Origin: Aureimonas sp. Leaf324
GTDB taxonomy: Bacteria; Pseudomonadota; Alphaproteobacteria; Rhizobiales; Rhizobiaceae
DNA: 64,000 bases
Direction of reading: 5' to 3'
NCBI RefSeq assembly: GCF_001423245.1
Contig: NZ_LMOH01000003.1
Location: forward strand, 61,912 to 125,911
The notes under the pieces are model-generated. The model saw only the letters and a list, made by a program, of their open reading frames with translations. It had not been told where the DNA came from and ran no database searches. Of the stretch, positions 13,520 to 21,868 are shown piece after piece. Position numbers and translations under genes: made by a program. The stretch's first letter is position 1; the number at the start of each line of letters is the position of its first letter.

Positions 13520-13545
13520 AACGATCCATCGCCGAGTGGATCGTT
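13520..13545. repeat. 9-bp perfect inverted repeat in the pdhB-pdhC gap
   Basis: AACGATCCA (13520-13528) and TGGATCGTT (13537-13545) flank an 8-base spacer in a 213-base intergenic stretch. No T-run follows, so it is not an obvious terminator. It could be a processing or attenuation hairpin between operon genes. Confidence 0.55.
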
Positions 13546-13598
13546 GCTGATAGACCTGTCGATGCCCGTCGAATGGGCGACTGAGGAGACGTTCGCCG

Positions 13599-15002
13599 AT
13601 GCCGATCAACGTCACGATGCCGGCCCTCTCGCCGACGATGGAAGAGGGCAACCTCGCGAAGTGGCTTGTGAAGGAGGGCGATAAGGTCTCCTCCGGCGAC
13701 GTCATCGCGGAGATCGAGACCGACAAGGCCACGATGGAAGTCGAGGCGGTCGACGAGGGCACGGTCGCCAAGATCGTGGTGCCGGCGGGTACCGAGGGCG
13801 TGAAGGTCAACGCGGTCATCGCGATCCTCGCGGCCGAGGGCGAGGATGCCTCGGCCGCCGCCTCGGGCGGGCAGAGCACCCCGGCCTCCGGTTCGCCTGC
13901 GGCCGATGCCGCCGTGAAGGGCTCGACGGACGAGGCCAAGGACGCGGACAAGCGCGGCTACGAGCGCGCGGCCGAGACCGCATCGGCGAGCGAAGGCGGA
14001 TCGTCCGCCCAGTCGTCCGGCAGTTCCGGCGCGTCGCAGGGCGGCCGCGTGTTCGCGTCGCCGCTGGCGCGGCGTCTCGCCAAGGAGCAGGGCGTCGAGC
14101 TCTCCTCCGTGCAGGGCAGCGGCCCGCATGGCCGGATCGTGAAGGCCGATATCGAAGGCGCCGCAAAGGGCGGTGCGCAGAAGCCGCCAGCAGCGCAGAC
14201 CACATCGGCGTCCGCCGCCGCCCCGGCACCCGCTCAGCCCGCGCCGAAGCCGGCGAGCGACGACGCGATCCTCAAGCTCTTTGCCGAGGGTTCCTACGAG
14301 AAGATCCCGCACGACGGCATGCGCAAGACCATCGCCAAGCGGCTGGTGGAATCGAAGCAGACCGTGCCGCACTTCTACCTGTCGGTGGACTGCGAACTCG
14401 ACGCGCTTCTCGCGCTGCGCAAGCAGCTGAACGGCGCCGCGCCGAACGTGAAGACCGAGGCTGGCGAGCGCCCGGCCTACAAGCTGTCGGTCAACGACAT
14501 GGTGATCAAGGCGATGGCCTGCGCGCTCGTCGCCGTGCCCGACGCCAACGTCTCCTGGACCGAGAGCGCCATGCTGAAGCACCGCAACGCCGATGTCGGT
14601 GTCGCCGTGTCGATCGAAGGCGGCCTGATCACCCCGATCATCCGCAAGGCCGACGAGAAGACGCTGTCGACCATCTCGAACGAGATGAAGGACCTTGCCA
14701 AGCGCGCTCGCGCCCGCAAGCTCAAGCCCGAGGAGTACCAGGGCGGCACGACCGCCGTATCGAACCTCGGCATGTTCGGCATCAAGGACTTCTCGGCGGT
14801 GATCAATCCGCCGCACGCGACGATCCTCGCGGTCGGTGCCGGCGAGGAGCGGGCGGTCGTCAAGAACGGCGCCGTCACCGTCGCCAACGTCATGACCGTG
14901 ACCCTCTCGACCGACCATCGTGCGGTGGACGGCGCACTCGGGGCCGAGCTCATCTCGGCGTTCAAGCGCTTCATCGAGAACCCGATGAGCATGCTCGTCT
15001 GA
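13599..15002 (+). CDS. pdhC: Dihydrolipoamide acetyltransferase (E2) of pyruvate dehydrogenase
   Basis: E2 forms the core of the complex and passes the acetyl group from lipoamide to CoA. The 467-residue protein has one lipoyl domain (about 1-78, Lys in [10 protein letters not shown]), a long Ala/Ser/Gly linker, a peripheral subunit-binding domain at about 148-185 ([28 protein letters not shown]), a second Ala/Pro linker, and the catalytic domain from about 225. The active-site motif [15 protein letters not shown] is close to the C-terminus. It starts 213 bases after pdhB behind TGAGGAG. Confidence 0.97.
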   Translation: MPINVTMPALSPTMEEGNLAKWLVKEGDKVSSGDVIAEIETDKATMEVEAVDEGTVAKIVVPAGTEGVKVNAVIAILAAEGEDASAAASGGQSTPASGSPAADAAVKGSTDEAKDADKRGYERAAETASASEGGSSAQSSGSSGASQGGRVFASPLARRLAKEQGVELSSVQGSGPHGRIVKADIEGAAKGGAQKPPAAQTTSASAAAPAPAQPAPKPASDDAILKLFAEGSYEKIPHDGMRKTIAKRLVESKQTVPHFYLSVDCELDALLALRKQLNGAAPNVKTEAGERPAYKLSVNDMVIKAMACALVAVPDANVSWTESAMLKHRNADVGVAVSIEGGLITPIIRKADEKTLSTISNEMKDLAKRARARKLKPEEYQGGTTAVSNLGMFGIKDFSAVINPPHATILAVGAGEERAVVKNGAVTVANVMTVTLSTDHRAVDGALGAELISAFKRFIENPMSMLV

Positions 15003-15024
15003 GCGTGGCTTCGGAGCCGCGCTC

Positions 15025-15660
15025 GTGAAGACGATCCTCTGCTACGGCGACAGCCTCACGTGGGGCTACGATGCGGCCGGTCCCGGCCGCCATCGGTTCG
15101 AAGACCGCTGGCCAAGCGTCGTCGGCGCGCGGCTGGGCGAAGGGGTTCGGGTGATCGCCGAGGGCCTGAACGGTCGCACGACGGCCTATGACGACCACCT
15201 GGCGCCGGCGGATCGAAATGGCGCCCGGATCCTGCCGACGATCCTTGCAACGCATGAGCCGGTCGACATTCTGGTGATCGCGCTCGGCTCGAACGATCTG
15301 AAGAAGCATACGGGCGGCGGCCGGGCAGCGGAGGCCGCGTTCGGCATCGAACGGCTGGTCGAGATCGCCCGCAGCTTTCCGTCGTCGTTCAGCTTTCGCG
15401 CTCCCCAGATCCTCCTGGTCTCGCCGCCAGCACTGGTTGCGACGCCGGACGCCGACTTCGACGCGATGTTCGGACATGCGATCGACGAGTCGCGCCGTTT
15501 CAAGGACGCCTATGCCCGTGTCGCGTCGGCGACCGGCTGCCACCACATGGCCGCATCCAATCATTGCGTCGCGACCCCGCTCGACGGGGTGCATCTCGAC
15601 GCCGCCAACACCCGAGCGCTTGGCGACGCGATCGCGCAAACCCTCACATCGCTGCTCTAG
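15025..15660 (+). CDS. SGNH/GDSL-family hydrolase (arylesterase-like)
   Basis: The 211-residue protein has the SGNH hydrolase blocks: CYGDSLTWGYD with nucleophile Ser9, a block II Gly near residue 52 (GLNGRTT), ALGSNDLKKHTGG with the block III Asn near 92, and a C-terminal DGVHLD with the Asp/His pair near 191-194. Such proteins hydrolyse esters or acyl groups; the substrate is unknown. It starts with GTG only 22 bases after pdhC and lies between E2 and E3 genes. A similar arylesterase occupies this place in other Rhizobiales, suggesting a conserved link to the pdh operon. No signal peptide is seen. Confidence 0.88.
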   Translation: MKTILCYGDSLTWGYDAAGPGRHRFEDRWPSVVGARLGEGVRVIAEGLNGRTTAYDDHLAPADRNGARILPTILATHEPVDILVIALGSNDLKKHTGGGRAAEAAFGIERLVEIARSFPSSFSFRAPQILLVSPPALVATPDADFDAMFGHAIDESRRFKDAYARVASATGCHHMAASNHCVATPLDGVHLDAANTRALGDAIAQTLTSLL

Positions 15661-15687
15661 CGCCAACCTTTTCGACGGAGAACCACG

Positions 15688-17139
15688 ATGGCCGATACCT
15701 ATGACATCCTGATCATCGGCGGTGGGCCGGGCGGTTACGTGGCGGCGATCCGTGCCGCGCAGCTGGGCTTCAAGACGGCCGTCGTCGAGCGAGAGCACCT
15801 CGGCGGCATCTGCCTTAACTGGGGCTGCATCCCGACCAAGGCGCTGCTGCGATCGGCCGAGGTGTTTCACTATGCCGAACACGGCGACAACTACGGCCTG
15901 AAGATCCAGAAGCCCGACTTCGACATCGCGGCGGTGGTCAAGCGCTCGCGCGGCGTTTCGGCTCAGCTGAACGGCGGCGTCGCCGGGTTGATGAAGAAGA
16001 ACAAGGTCGACGTGATCTGGGGTCAGGCCAAGCTCACGAAGGCTGGCAAGGGTGGCCCGGTCGAGGTGGAGGTCGGCGAGCCGACGAAGCCCGCTGTCCA
16101 GCCGCAGAACCCGGTGCCGAAGGGCGTTCTCGGGCACGGCACCTACAAGGCCAGGCACGTGATCGTCGCGACCGGCGCCCGTCCGCGCGTGCTGCCGGGC
16201 ATCGAGGCCGACGGCGACCGCATCTGGACCTATTTCGAGGCGATGAAGCCGCAGGCAATGCCGAAGTCCCTGATCGTCATGGGGTCGGGCGCCATCGGCA
16301 TCGAGTTCGCGTCCTTCTATCGCACGATGGGCGCCGACGTGACGGTGGTCGAGCTGCTGCCGCAAATCCTTCCGGTCGAAGATGCCGAGATTGCGGCTGT
16401 GGCACGCAAGCAGTTCGAGAAGCAGGGCATGAAGATCCTGTCCGACGCCAAGGTGGCGAAGGTCGCCAAGACCGCGGACGGGGTCGAGGTAACGGTCGAG
16501 CAGGGCGGCAAGAGCCAGGTGCTCAAGGCCGAAAAGTTGATCTCGGCGGTCGGCGTGCAGGGCAACACTGAAGGGCTGAACCTCGAGGGCGTCGGCGTCA
16601 CCGTGGAGCGCGGCCTCATCAAGACCGATCCTTATGGTCGGACCAATGTCGAAGGCGTCTACGCGATCGGCGATGTCGCCGGCGCGCCGATGCTCGCCCA
16701 CAAGGCTGAGCACGAGGGCACGATCTGCATCGAGAAGATCAAGGGGATGGACGCGCATCCGATGAAGCGCACGCAGATTCCCGGCTGCACGTACTGCCAG
16801 CCACAGATCGCCTCGGTGGGCTTGACGGAGGCGAAGGCGAAGGAGGAGGGACGCGAGGTCAAGGTCGGCCGGTTCCGCTTTCTCGCCAACGGCAAAGCGA
16901 TCGCGCTCGGTGAGCCGGACGGCATGGTGAAGACCGTGTTCGACGCCAAGACCGGCGAACTCCTGGGCGCGCACATGGTGGGCGCCGAAGTGACCGAACT
17001 CATCCAGGGCTTCGTGATCGCGATGGGTCTTGAGACCACGGAAGAGGAGCTGATGCACACCGTGTTCCCGCACCCGACGCTCTCGGAAATGATGCACGAG
17101 AGCGTGCTGGATGCCTATGGAAAGGTCATCCACATGTAG
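15688..17139 (+). CDS. lpdA: Dihydrolipoyl dehydrogenase (E3)
   Basis: E3 reoxidises dihydrolipoamide with FAD and NAD+. The 483-residue product shows the FAD-binding GGGPGGYVAAIRA, redox cysteines Cys42 and Cys47 in GGICLNWGCIPTKAL, the NAD-binding GSGAIGIEFASFY near residue 195, the second FAD element YAIGDVAGAPMLAHKAEHEG, and the C-terminal HPTLSEMMHE with the catalytic His. A Pro-rich insertion around residue 130 (KPAVQPQNPVPKGVLG) is typical of the alphaproteobacterial pdh-linked E3. GGAG precedes the ATG. Confidence 0.98.
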   Translation: MADTYDILIIGGGPGGYVAAIRAAQLGFKTAVVEREHLGGICLNWGCIPTKALLRSAEVFHYAEHGDNYGLKIQKPDFDIAAVVKRSRGVSAQLNGGVAGLMKKNKVDVIWGQAKLTKAGKGGPVEVEVGEPTKPAVQPQNPVPKGVLGHGTYKARHVIVATGARPRVLPGIEADGDRIWTYFEAMKPQAMPKSLIVMGSGAIGIEFASFYRTMGADVTVVELLPQILPVEDAEIAAVARKQFEKQGMKILSDAKVAKVAKTADGVEVTVEQGGKSQVLKAEKLISAVGVQGNTEGLNLEGVGVTVERGLIKTDPYGRTNVEGVYAIGDVAGAPMLAHKAEHEGTICIEKIKGMDAHPMKRTQIPGCTYCQPQIASVGLTEAKAKEEGREVKVGRFRFLANGKAIALGEPDGMVKTVFDAKTGELLGAHMVGAEVTELIQGFVIAMGLETTEEELMHTVFPHPTLSEMMHESVLDAYGKVIHM

Positions 17140-17152
17140 GCACGCGAAAATT

Positions 17153-17180
17153 GCAGCGGGCTGCGACAAGAGGTCTTGTC
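17153..17180. repeat. Two adjoining dyads downstream of lpdA
   Basis: GCAGC-GG-GCTGC (17153-17164) is directly followed by GACAAGA-GG-TCTTGTC (17165-17180). The second could fold as a 6-bp stem with a 4-base loop and is followed after four bases by TTTT, so it may be a weak lpdA terminator; as DNA it could also be a protein-binding palindrome before the small membrane gene. Confidence 0.4.
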
Positions 17181-17234
17181 CACATTTTCGCCGCACTATC
17201 TCAGGTCTCGGTATTTGTACCGTAGGAGATACGT

Positions 17235-17495
17235 ATGGGTTGGCTCGCTGCAATTATCGTTGGCGGTATCGCCGGATGGCTCGCAGAGATGGTCATGAAG
17301 AGCAACATGGGCGTCTTCCTGAACATCATCCTCGGGATCGTCGGTGCCGTCTTCCTGAACTTCCTGCTGGGTATTCTCGGCGCTTTCGACCTTCAGGCTG
17401 GTGCGAGCTTCTCGATCCAGTACCTGATCGTCGGCTTTATCGGTGCCTGCCTGCTGATCTTTATCTTCCGGGCGGTCCGCGGCCGTCGCGTCTAA
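17235..17495 (+). CDS. GlsB/YeaQ/YmgE family small membrane protein
   Basis: The 86-residue product has three hydrophobic helices (about 2-22, 27-50, 61-79) with the Gly-rich pattern IIVGGIAGWLAEMVMKSN and NIILGIVGAVFLNFLLG of the transglycosylase-associated/GlsB family. Members are envelope proteins often linked to stress responses; a biochemical role is not established. TAGGAG lies just upstream of the ATG, preceded by a short dyad, CGGTA-N4-TACCG. It lies between lpdA and lipA and is probably transcribed separately from lpdA. Confidence 0.85.
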   Translation: MGWLAAIIVGGIAGWLAEMVMKSNMGVFLNIILGIVGAVFLNFLLGILGAFDLQAGASFSIQYLIVGFIGACLLIFIFRAVRGRRV

Positions 17496-17540
17496 CGAGC
17501 GCGATTGCGTGACCGTCGAACCGAGCTTAAATGACGGTCA

Positions 17541-18506
17541 ATGGTCACGATCCTCGACGCACGTAGCCCTGCCGGCGCCGCAAGGCCCCGGCATCCCGAA
17601 AAGGCGCACCGCCCGGATACGGCGGTGCTCCCCAAACCTGACTGGATCCGCGTCAAGGCGCCGGTGTCGGCCGGCTACCAGGAGACGCGCGAGATCGTGA
17701 AATCCAACCGCCTCGTCACCGTGTGTGAGGAGGCGGGGTGTCCCAACATCGGCGGATGCTGGGAGAAGAAGCACGCGACCTTCATGATCATGGGCGGCAT
17801 CTGCACGCGCGCCTGCGCGTTCTGCAACGTCGCCACCGGCCTGCCGCACGCTCTCGACAAGGGCGAGCCGGCCAGCGTCGGCCGCGCGGTCGCCAGCATG
17901 GGTCTCTCCCATGTCGTCATCACGTCGGTCGATCGTGACGATCTGGCCGATGGCGGTGCGCAGCATTTCGTCGAGACGATCGAGGCGATCCGCGCCGCGG
18001 CGCCTGGCACGACGATCGAGATCCTGACGCCCGACTTCCTCCGCAAACCCGGCGCGCTGGAAAAGGTCGTGGCGGCACGACCGGACGTCTTCAACCACAA
18101 TCTCGAGACCGTGCCGTCGAACTATCTGACGGTTCGTCCCGGCGCACGCTATTTCCACTCGATCCGGCTTCTGCAGCGCGTCAAGGAGCTCGATCCGACG
18201 ATCTTCACGAAGTCCGGCATTATGGTGGGCCTCGGGGAGGAACGGAACGAGGTGCTGCAGCTGATGGACGACCTGCGGTCCGCGGACGTCGATTTCATGA
18301 CCATCGGCCAGTACCTGCAGCCGACCCGCAAGCATCACCCGGTGATCCGCTACGTGACGCCGGAGGAGTTCAAGTCGTTCGAGACCGTCGGTTTGACGAA
18401 AGGGTTTCTCGTGGTGGCGTCGAGCCCGCTGACCCGCTCGTCGCATCATGCGGGCGAGGACTTCGAGCGCCTGAAGGCCGCGCGTTTCGCGAAGGTCGCA
18501 GCCTGA
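17541..18506 (+). CDS. lipA: Lipoyl synthase LipA
   Basis: LipA inserts two sulfurs into octanoyl chains on E2-type domains, so it matures the lipoyl domains of PdhB and PdhC encoded just upstream. The 321-residue radical SAM enzyme has the auxiliary cluster motif [16 protein letters not shown] and the SAM-binding CxxxCxxC at Cys88, Cys92 and Cys95 (CTRACAFC). The C-terminal [15 protein letters not shown] holds the conserved Ser that ligates the auxiliary cluster. The ATG overlaps no other gene; lipA and the Coq10-like gene are 3 bases apart. Confidence 0.98.
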   Translation: MVTILDARSPAGAARPRHPEKAHRPDTAVLPKPDWIRVKAPVSAGYQETREIVKSNRLVTVCEEAGCPNIGGCWEKKHATFMIMGGICTRACAFCNVATGLPHALDKGEPASVGRAVASMGLSHVVITSVDRDDLADGGAQHFVETIEAIRAAAPGTTIEILTPDFLRKPGALEKVVAARPDVFNHNLETVPSNYLTVRPGARYFHSIRLLQRVKELDPTIFTKSGIMVGLGEERNEVLQLMDDLRSADVDFMTIGQYLQPTRKHHPVIRYVTPEEFKSFETVGLTKGFLVVASSPLTRSSHHAGEDFERLKAARFAKVAA

Positions 18507-18509
18507 ACG

Positions 18510-18962
18510 ATGCCGAAGTTCGAAAACGCACGTGTCGTTCGGCATTCGCCCGACGAGATGTTCGCACTCGTTGCGGACGTCGAACGCTATCCCGAGTTTC
18601 TGCCGCTCTGCCAGAGCCTCGTCGTCCGCTCGCGCCGCGAGCGAGACGGCAAGACGCTGCTGATCGCCGACATGACCGTCGCCTACAAGCTGATCCGCGA
18701 GACCTTCGCCTCACAGGTTCTCCTGAAGCCGGCCGAGCGCCAGATCGACGTGAAGTATGTCGACGGCCCGTTCCGCTATCTCGAAAACCGCTGGAACTTC
18801 GAGCCGCACCCCGACGGCTGCGAGGTGCGTTTCTTCATCGACTACGAGTTCAAGAGCCGCACCCTCGGTCTCCTGATGGGCTCGATGTTCGACTACGCTT
18901 TTCGGCGCTTCGCCACGGCCTTCGAGGAGCGGGCGAACAAGGTCTATCCGGCTTCGGCATGA
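18510..18962 (+). CDS. Coq10/RatA-type START-domain protein
   Basis: The 150-residue product matches the COQ10/polyketide cyclase-like family: VRHSPDEMFALVADVERYPEFLPLC at the N-terminus and WNFEPHPDGCEVRFFIDYEF in the middle. Eukaryotic and alphaproteobacterial Coq10 proteins bind coenzyme Q and support respiration; the E. coli relative RatA has been described as a ribosome-binding toxin. By lineage a quinone-binding role is more likely. Its 3' end overlaps the convergent cinA-type gene by 19 bases. Confidence 0.9.
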   Translation: MPKFENARVVRHSPDEMFALVADVERYPEFLPLCQSLVVRSRRERDGKTLLIADMTVAYKLIRETFASQVLLKPAERQIDVKYVDGPFRYLENRWNFEPHPDGCEVRFFIDYEFKSRTLGLLMGSMFDYAFRRFATAFEERANKVYPASA

Positions 18963-19471
18963 GATAGGCGGTCGAGGGCTTCCTCGACCAGTTCCAACGC
19001 CGTGGCCGCGCTGGCCTCGCGCACCGCGCTGCGACCGAGCGCCCCGAACCGCCGTTCGACGTGGACCGTTCCGAGCTTCGATGCGCAGGCGAAATGGACC
19101 AGCCCGACCGGCTTGAGGTCGGTACCGCCGCCTGGTCCGGCGATGCCGGTGATCGAGACGGCGATATCGCACCCGGCCTCGCTGCGGGCGCCTTCCGCCA
19201 TGGCCTCGGCGACTTCGCGGGAAACGGCGCCGAACCGCTCCAGTCGATCGGTCGGCACCTTCAGGAGGCGCGCCTTCGCGGCGTTCGAGTAGGTGACGAA
19301 GCCCGTTCCGAAGACGGCGGACGATCCGGCGATGTCGGTGATCGCCGCGGAGACCAGCCCGCCGGTGCACGATTCGGCCGTCGCGATCGTCAGGCTCTGC
19401 GCCAGCGCCTTCTCGACGACGCGTCGGGCGATGGCGCCCGACCGATCCCGGTTCTCGCTCTCACCCGCCAT
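18944..19471 (-). CDS. cinA: CinA C-terminal domain family protein (nicotinamide-nucleotide amidase type)
   Basis: This 175-residue single-domain protein corresponds to the CinA C-terminal/PncC domain, which deamidates NMN to NaMN in pyridine nucleotide recycling. It has TIATAESCTGGLVSAAITD with the catalytic Ser/Lys region, FGTGFVTYSNAAKA and SITGIAGPGGGT. The N-terminal MoaB-like COG1058 domain of full CinA is absent. I use the ATG at 19471, inside the last codons of ispDF (11-base overlap), rather than a GTG three codons earlier. Its 3' end overlaps the Coq10-like gene. Confidence 0.9.
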   Translation of the reverse strand: MAGESENRDRSGAIARRVVEKALAQSLTIATAESCTGGLVSAAITDIAGSSAVFGTGFVTYSNAAKARLLKVPTDRLERFGAVSREVAEAMAEGARSEAGCDIAVSITGIAGPGGGTDLKPVGLVHFACASKLGTVHVERRFGALGRSAVREASAATALELVEEALDRLSHAEAG

Positions 19472-20636
19472 AGACCACACTCGCCGTAGCGATCGCCGCG
19501 ATCCCCTCGCGCCGGCCGATGAAGCCGATCGTCTCGTTGGTGGTTGCCTTGATCGAGATTCGTTCGGCCTCGAGGCCCGTCACATCGGCGATGACCTCGA
19601 CCATGGCGCTGCGGTGGGGGCCGACCTTCGGCGCCTCGCAGATGAGGGTGACGTCGACATTGCAGATGCGCCCCCTGTGCGCCTCGACGATCTCGACCGC
19701 GCGCTTCAGAAAGATGCGGGAGGCCACGCCGCGCCACTGCGGATCACTGGGCGGAAAATGGGTGCCGATGTCGCCGGCGCCGCATGTGGCAAGCAGCGCG
19801 TCGGTCAGAGCATGGAAGCCGACATCGGCATCGGAATGGCCGAGAAGGGCCTGATCGTGTTCGATCCAGACGCCGCAAAGCGTGACCCCGTCGCCCGGCA
19901 CCAGCTTGTGCACGTCGTATCCGTTACCGGTGCGCACGTCGATCATCGCCGGTTCTCCTCGAAAGCGTTCGGCAGCGAGGGTCAGTTCACGCGCCAGCGT
20001 CAGTTTGACGTTCTCCGGATCGCCAGCGACCAACCGAACCGGGATGCCGGCCCATTCGGCGATCGAGGCATCGTCCGTGAAGGCCGTCCTCGTCTCACGC
20101 GAGGCCTTCGCATGCGCCTCGCGAATCAGGCCGTAGGGAAATCCCTGTGGTGTCTGGGCCCCGAAGAGACCCGACCGATCGACCGTCGCGTCGATGCGAT
20201 CGCCGTCCGAACGCTTCAAGGTATCGGCGACCGGGAGGGCAAGGATCGCCCCCGTTTGGGGATCGATGTCCGCAACGACCCGCAGGATCGCGTCGGACGA
20301 CACGAACGGGCGCACGGCGTCATGAATGAGGACGATCTCGGGGTTAAGCGCCGCGAGAGCCTCGAGGCCGCAGCGCACCGACGCCTGTCGGGTCGCGCCG
20401 CCCTCGACCAGTTGCACGCGATCGAGCAGTCCGTCGAGCGCCCGGCCGGCGATGGCATGATCGTCGGGATGGATCACGACGATCACCGGGCCGACCCCCG
20501 GCGTCGCGAGAAAACGCTCGACCGTTCGCCAGAGGACCGGACGTCCGCCGAGGTCGAAATATTGCTTCGGTCCATAGGGCGTGAGCCCCGCGCGCGACCC
20601 GCGGCCAGCGGCGACAAGGATCGCTGCGACTTTCAT
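19461..20636 (-). CDS. ispDF: Bifunctional IspD/IspF isoprenoid synthesis enzyme
   Basis: The 391-residue fusion catalyses two steps of the MEP pathway to isoprenoids. The N-terminal IspD part (about 1-230) has AAILVAAGRGSRAG and IHDAVRPFV; the C-terminal IspF part (from about 232) has GNGYDVHKL, GHSDADVGFHALTDALL and IKATTNETIGF. The intervening CDP-ME kinase IspE is not fused and is not in the window. Fused IspDF is common in alpha- and epsilonproteobacteria. It is divergent from dusB and the first gene of a two-gene unit with the cinA-type gene. Confidence 0.97.
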   Translation of the reverse strand: MKVAAILVAAGRGSRAGLTPYGPKQYFDLGGRPVLWRTVERFLATPGVGPVIVVIHPDDHAIAGRALDGLLDRVQLVEGGATRQASVRCGLEALAALNPEIVLIHDAVRPFVSSDAILRVVADIDPQTGAILALPVADTLKRSDGDRIDATVDRSGLFGAQTPQGFPYGLIREAHAKASRETRTAFTDDASIAEWAGIPVRLVAGDPENVKLTLARELTLAAERFRGEPAMIDVRTGNGYDVHKLVPGDGVTLCGVWIEHDQALLGHSDADVGFHALTDALLATCGAGDIGTHFPPSDPQWRGVASRIFLKRAVEIVEAHRGRICNVDVTLICEAPKVGPHRSAMVEVIADVTGLEAERISIKATTNETIGFIGRREGIAAIATASVVYGG

Positions 20637-20717
20637 TCACCACCCGATTTCGAACCGTTCCACCGACAGTGGTCAGCACATCCGACTGCAAGGGGCAAGA
20701 GCGTAGCCCCGCTCCAA

Positions 20718-20746
20718 GTGCAATGCAGCATGGCGTTGCTTTGCAC
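20718..20746. promoter_or_regulatory. 29-bp imperfect dyad upstream of dusB-ntrBC
   Basis: The arms 20718-20729 and 20735-20746 match at 10 of 12 positions about a 5-base centre, with outer half-sites GTGCAA and TTGCAC. It sits 7 bases upstream of the candidate -35 box at 20754. The TTGCAC half-sites resemble NtrC half-sites, but their spacing is wider than the usual NtrC site, so the binding protein is undetermined. Confidence 0.4.
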
Positions 20747-20753
20747 ACTCATT

Positions 20754-20782
20754 TTGATTGTCTTTTGAGCACATGGCGATAT
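20754..20782 (+). promoter_or_regulatory. Candidate sigma-70 type promoter of dusB-ntrBC
   Basis: TTGATT at 20754-20759 and CGATAT at 20777-20782 are 17 bases apart. A transcript from here would begin only a few bases before the dusB ATG, implying a very short or absent leader. Confidence 0.45.
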
Positions 20783-20791
20783 GCTGTTTCA

Positions 20792-21865
20792 ATGTGCTCT
20801 CTGGATGATCTCCCGACATTCGACGGTCGCCTTTCGGCGCGTCCCGATGACCTGTCGCTGGGCAGTCTTGCCATCCGCTCGCGCGTTTTCCTCGCGCCAC
20901 TCTCCGGAATCACGGACGTGCCATTTCGACGTCTCGTCCGGTCGTTCGGAACGGAGGTGGTCTATTCCGAGATGGTGGCCAGCGGAGAGTTGATCCGCAA
21001 CGACGCCGAGAGCCGGCAGCGGGCGGGCGCGGATGGGCTCGGCCTTCACGCCGTTCAGCTGGCGGGTCGTGAGGCGGTCGCGATGCGCCGGGCGGCCGAG
21101 ATCGTGGCGGCCGAAGGGGCCGACGTCATCGATATCAACATGGGGTGCCCGGCGAAGAAGGTCGTCGGCGGGTTGTCGGGTTCGGCGCTGATGCGCGATC
21201 TGGATCAGGCGCTGCGTCTGATCGAGGCGACGGTGGCTGGCGCCGGCTCGGTGCCGGTGACCCTTAAGATGCGCCTCGGCTGGGACCGGTCGAGCCTCAA
21301 CGCGCCCGACCTCGCCGTGCGGGCCGAGGGGGCGGGTATCAGGCTTGTCACGGTCCACGGGCGGACACGGGACCAATTCTATGAGGGCGCGGCGGACTGG
21401 GCCGCGATCGCCGCCGTCTCACGTGCCGTCTCGATCCCGGTGGTCGCGAATGGTGATCTCCAGTCCGTCGCCGATCTCGCCACGATGCTGCAGGCGAGCG
21501 AGGCCGATGCCGCGATGATCGGGCGGGGCGCCTGCGGCCGGCCGTGGTTCCCGGCCCTCGTCGGTGGTCACCTCGACCGCGACCGGATGCGACAATCCTT
21601 CGGCGATCTCGTGGTCGCACATTACGATTCGATGCTCGAGTTCTATGGGCAGCAGGCCGGACTGCGTCAGGCCCGCAAGCATCTCGGCTGGTACCTCGAT
21701 CGATGGGAGGCGGCCACAGGCTCGCGCCTCGCGGGCGACCGGGCCGAACTGATGCGAGCGGCCGATCCCGCCCTCGTCCGTGCTCGCCTGCGAAGCCTTC
21801 TCGGGGCGGCGACCCTGAGCGACGTCGAGCCGGACCTTTCCACGTCCCTGCGCCAGGCTGCCTGA
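20792..21865 (+). CDS. dusB: tRNA-dihydrouridine synthase DusB (NifR3)
   Basis: DusB reduces uridines to dihydrouridine in tRNA D-loops using FMN and NADPH. The 357-residue protein has [16 protein letters not shown] near residue 35, [21 protein letters not shown] with the catalytic Cys near 115, and [19 protein letters not shown] near 185. In many alphaproteobacteria this gene (nifR3) is co-transcribed with ntrBC. The ATG at 20792 gives an N-terminus slightly longer than some homologues. No canonical ribosome site is evident, which fits the close promoter and possibly leaderless translation. Only 3 bases separate it from ntrB. Confidence 0.95.
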   Translation: MCSLDDLPTFDGRLSARPDDLSLGSLAIRSRVFLAPLSGITDVPFRRLVRSFGTEVVYSEMVASGELIRNDAESRQRAGADGLGLHAVQLAGREAVAMRRAAEIVAAEGADVIDINMGCPAKKVVGGLSGSALMRDLDQALRLIEATVAGAGSVPVTLKMRLGWDRSSLNAPDLAVRAEGAGIRLVTVHGRTRDQFYEGAADWAAIAAVSRAVSIPVVANGDLQSVADLATMLQASEADAAMIGRGACGRPWFPALVGGHLDRDRMRQSFGDLVVAHYDSMLEFYGQQAGLRQARKHLGWYLDRWEAATGSRLAGDRAELMRAADPALVRARLRSLLGAATLSDVEPDLSTSLRQAA

Positions 21866-21868
21866 TCG

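Noticed and set aside
20731..20744. Possible sigma-54 promoter (TGGC...TTGC) upstream of dusB
   Set aside because: The conserved GG and GC are 9 bases apart rather than the required 10, and a sigma-70 type promoter lies just downstream.
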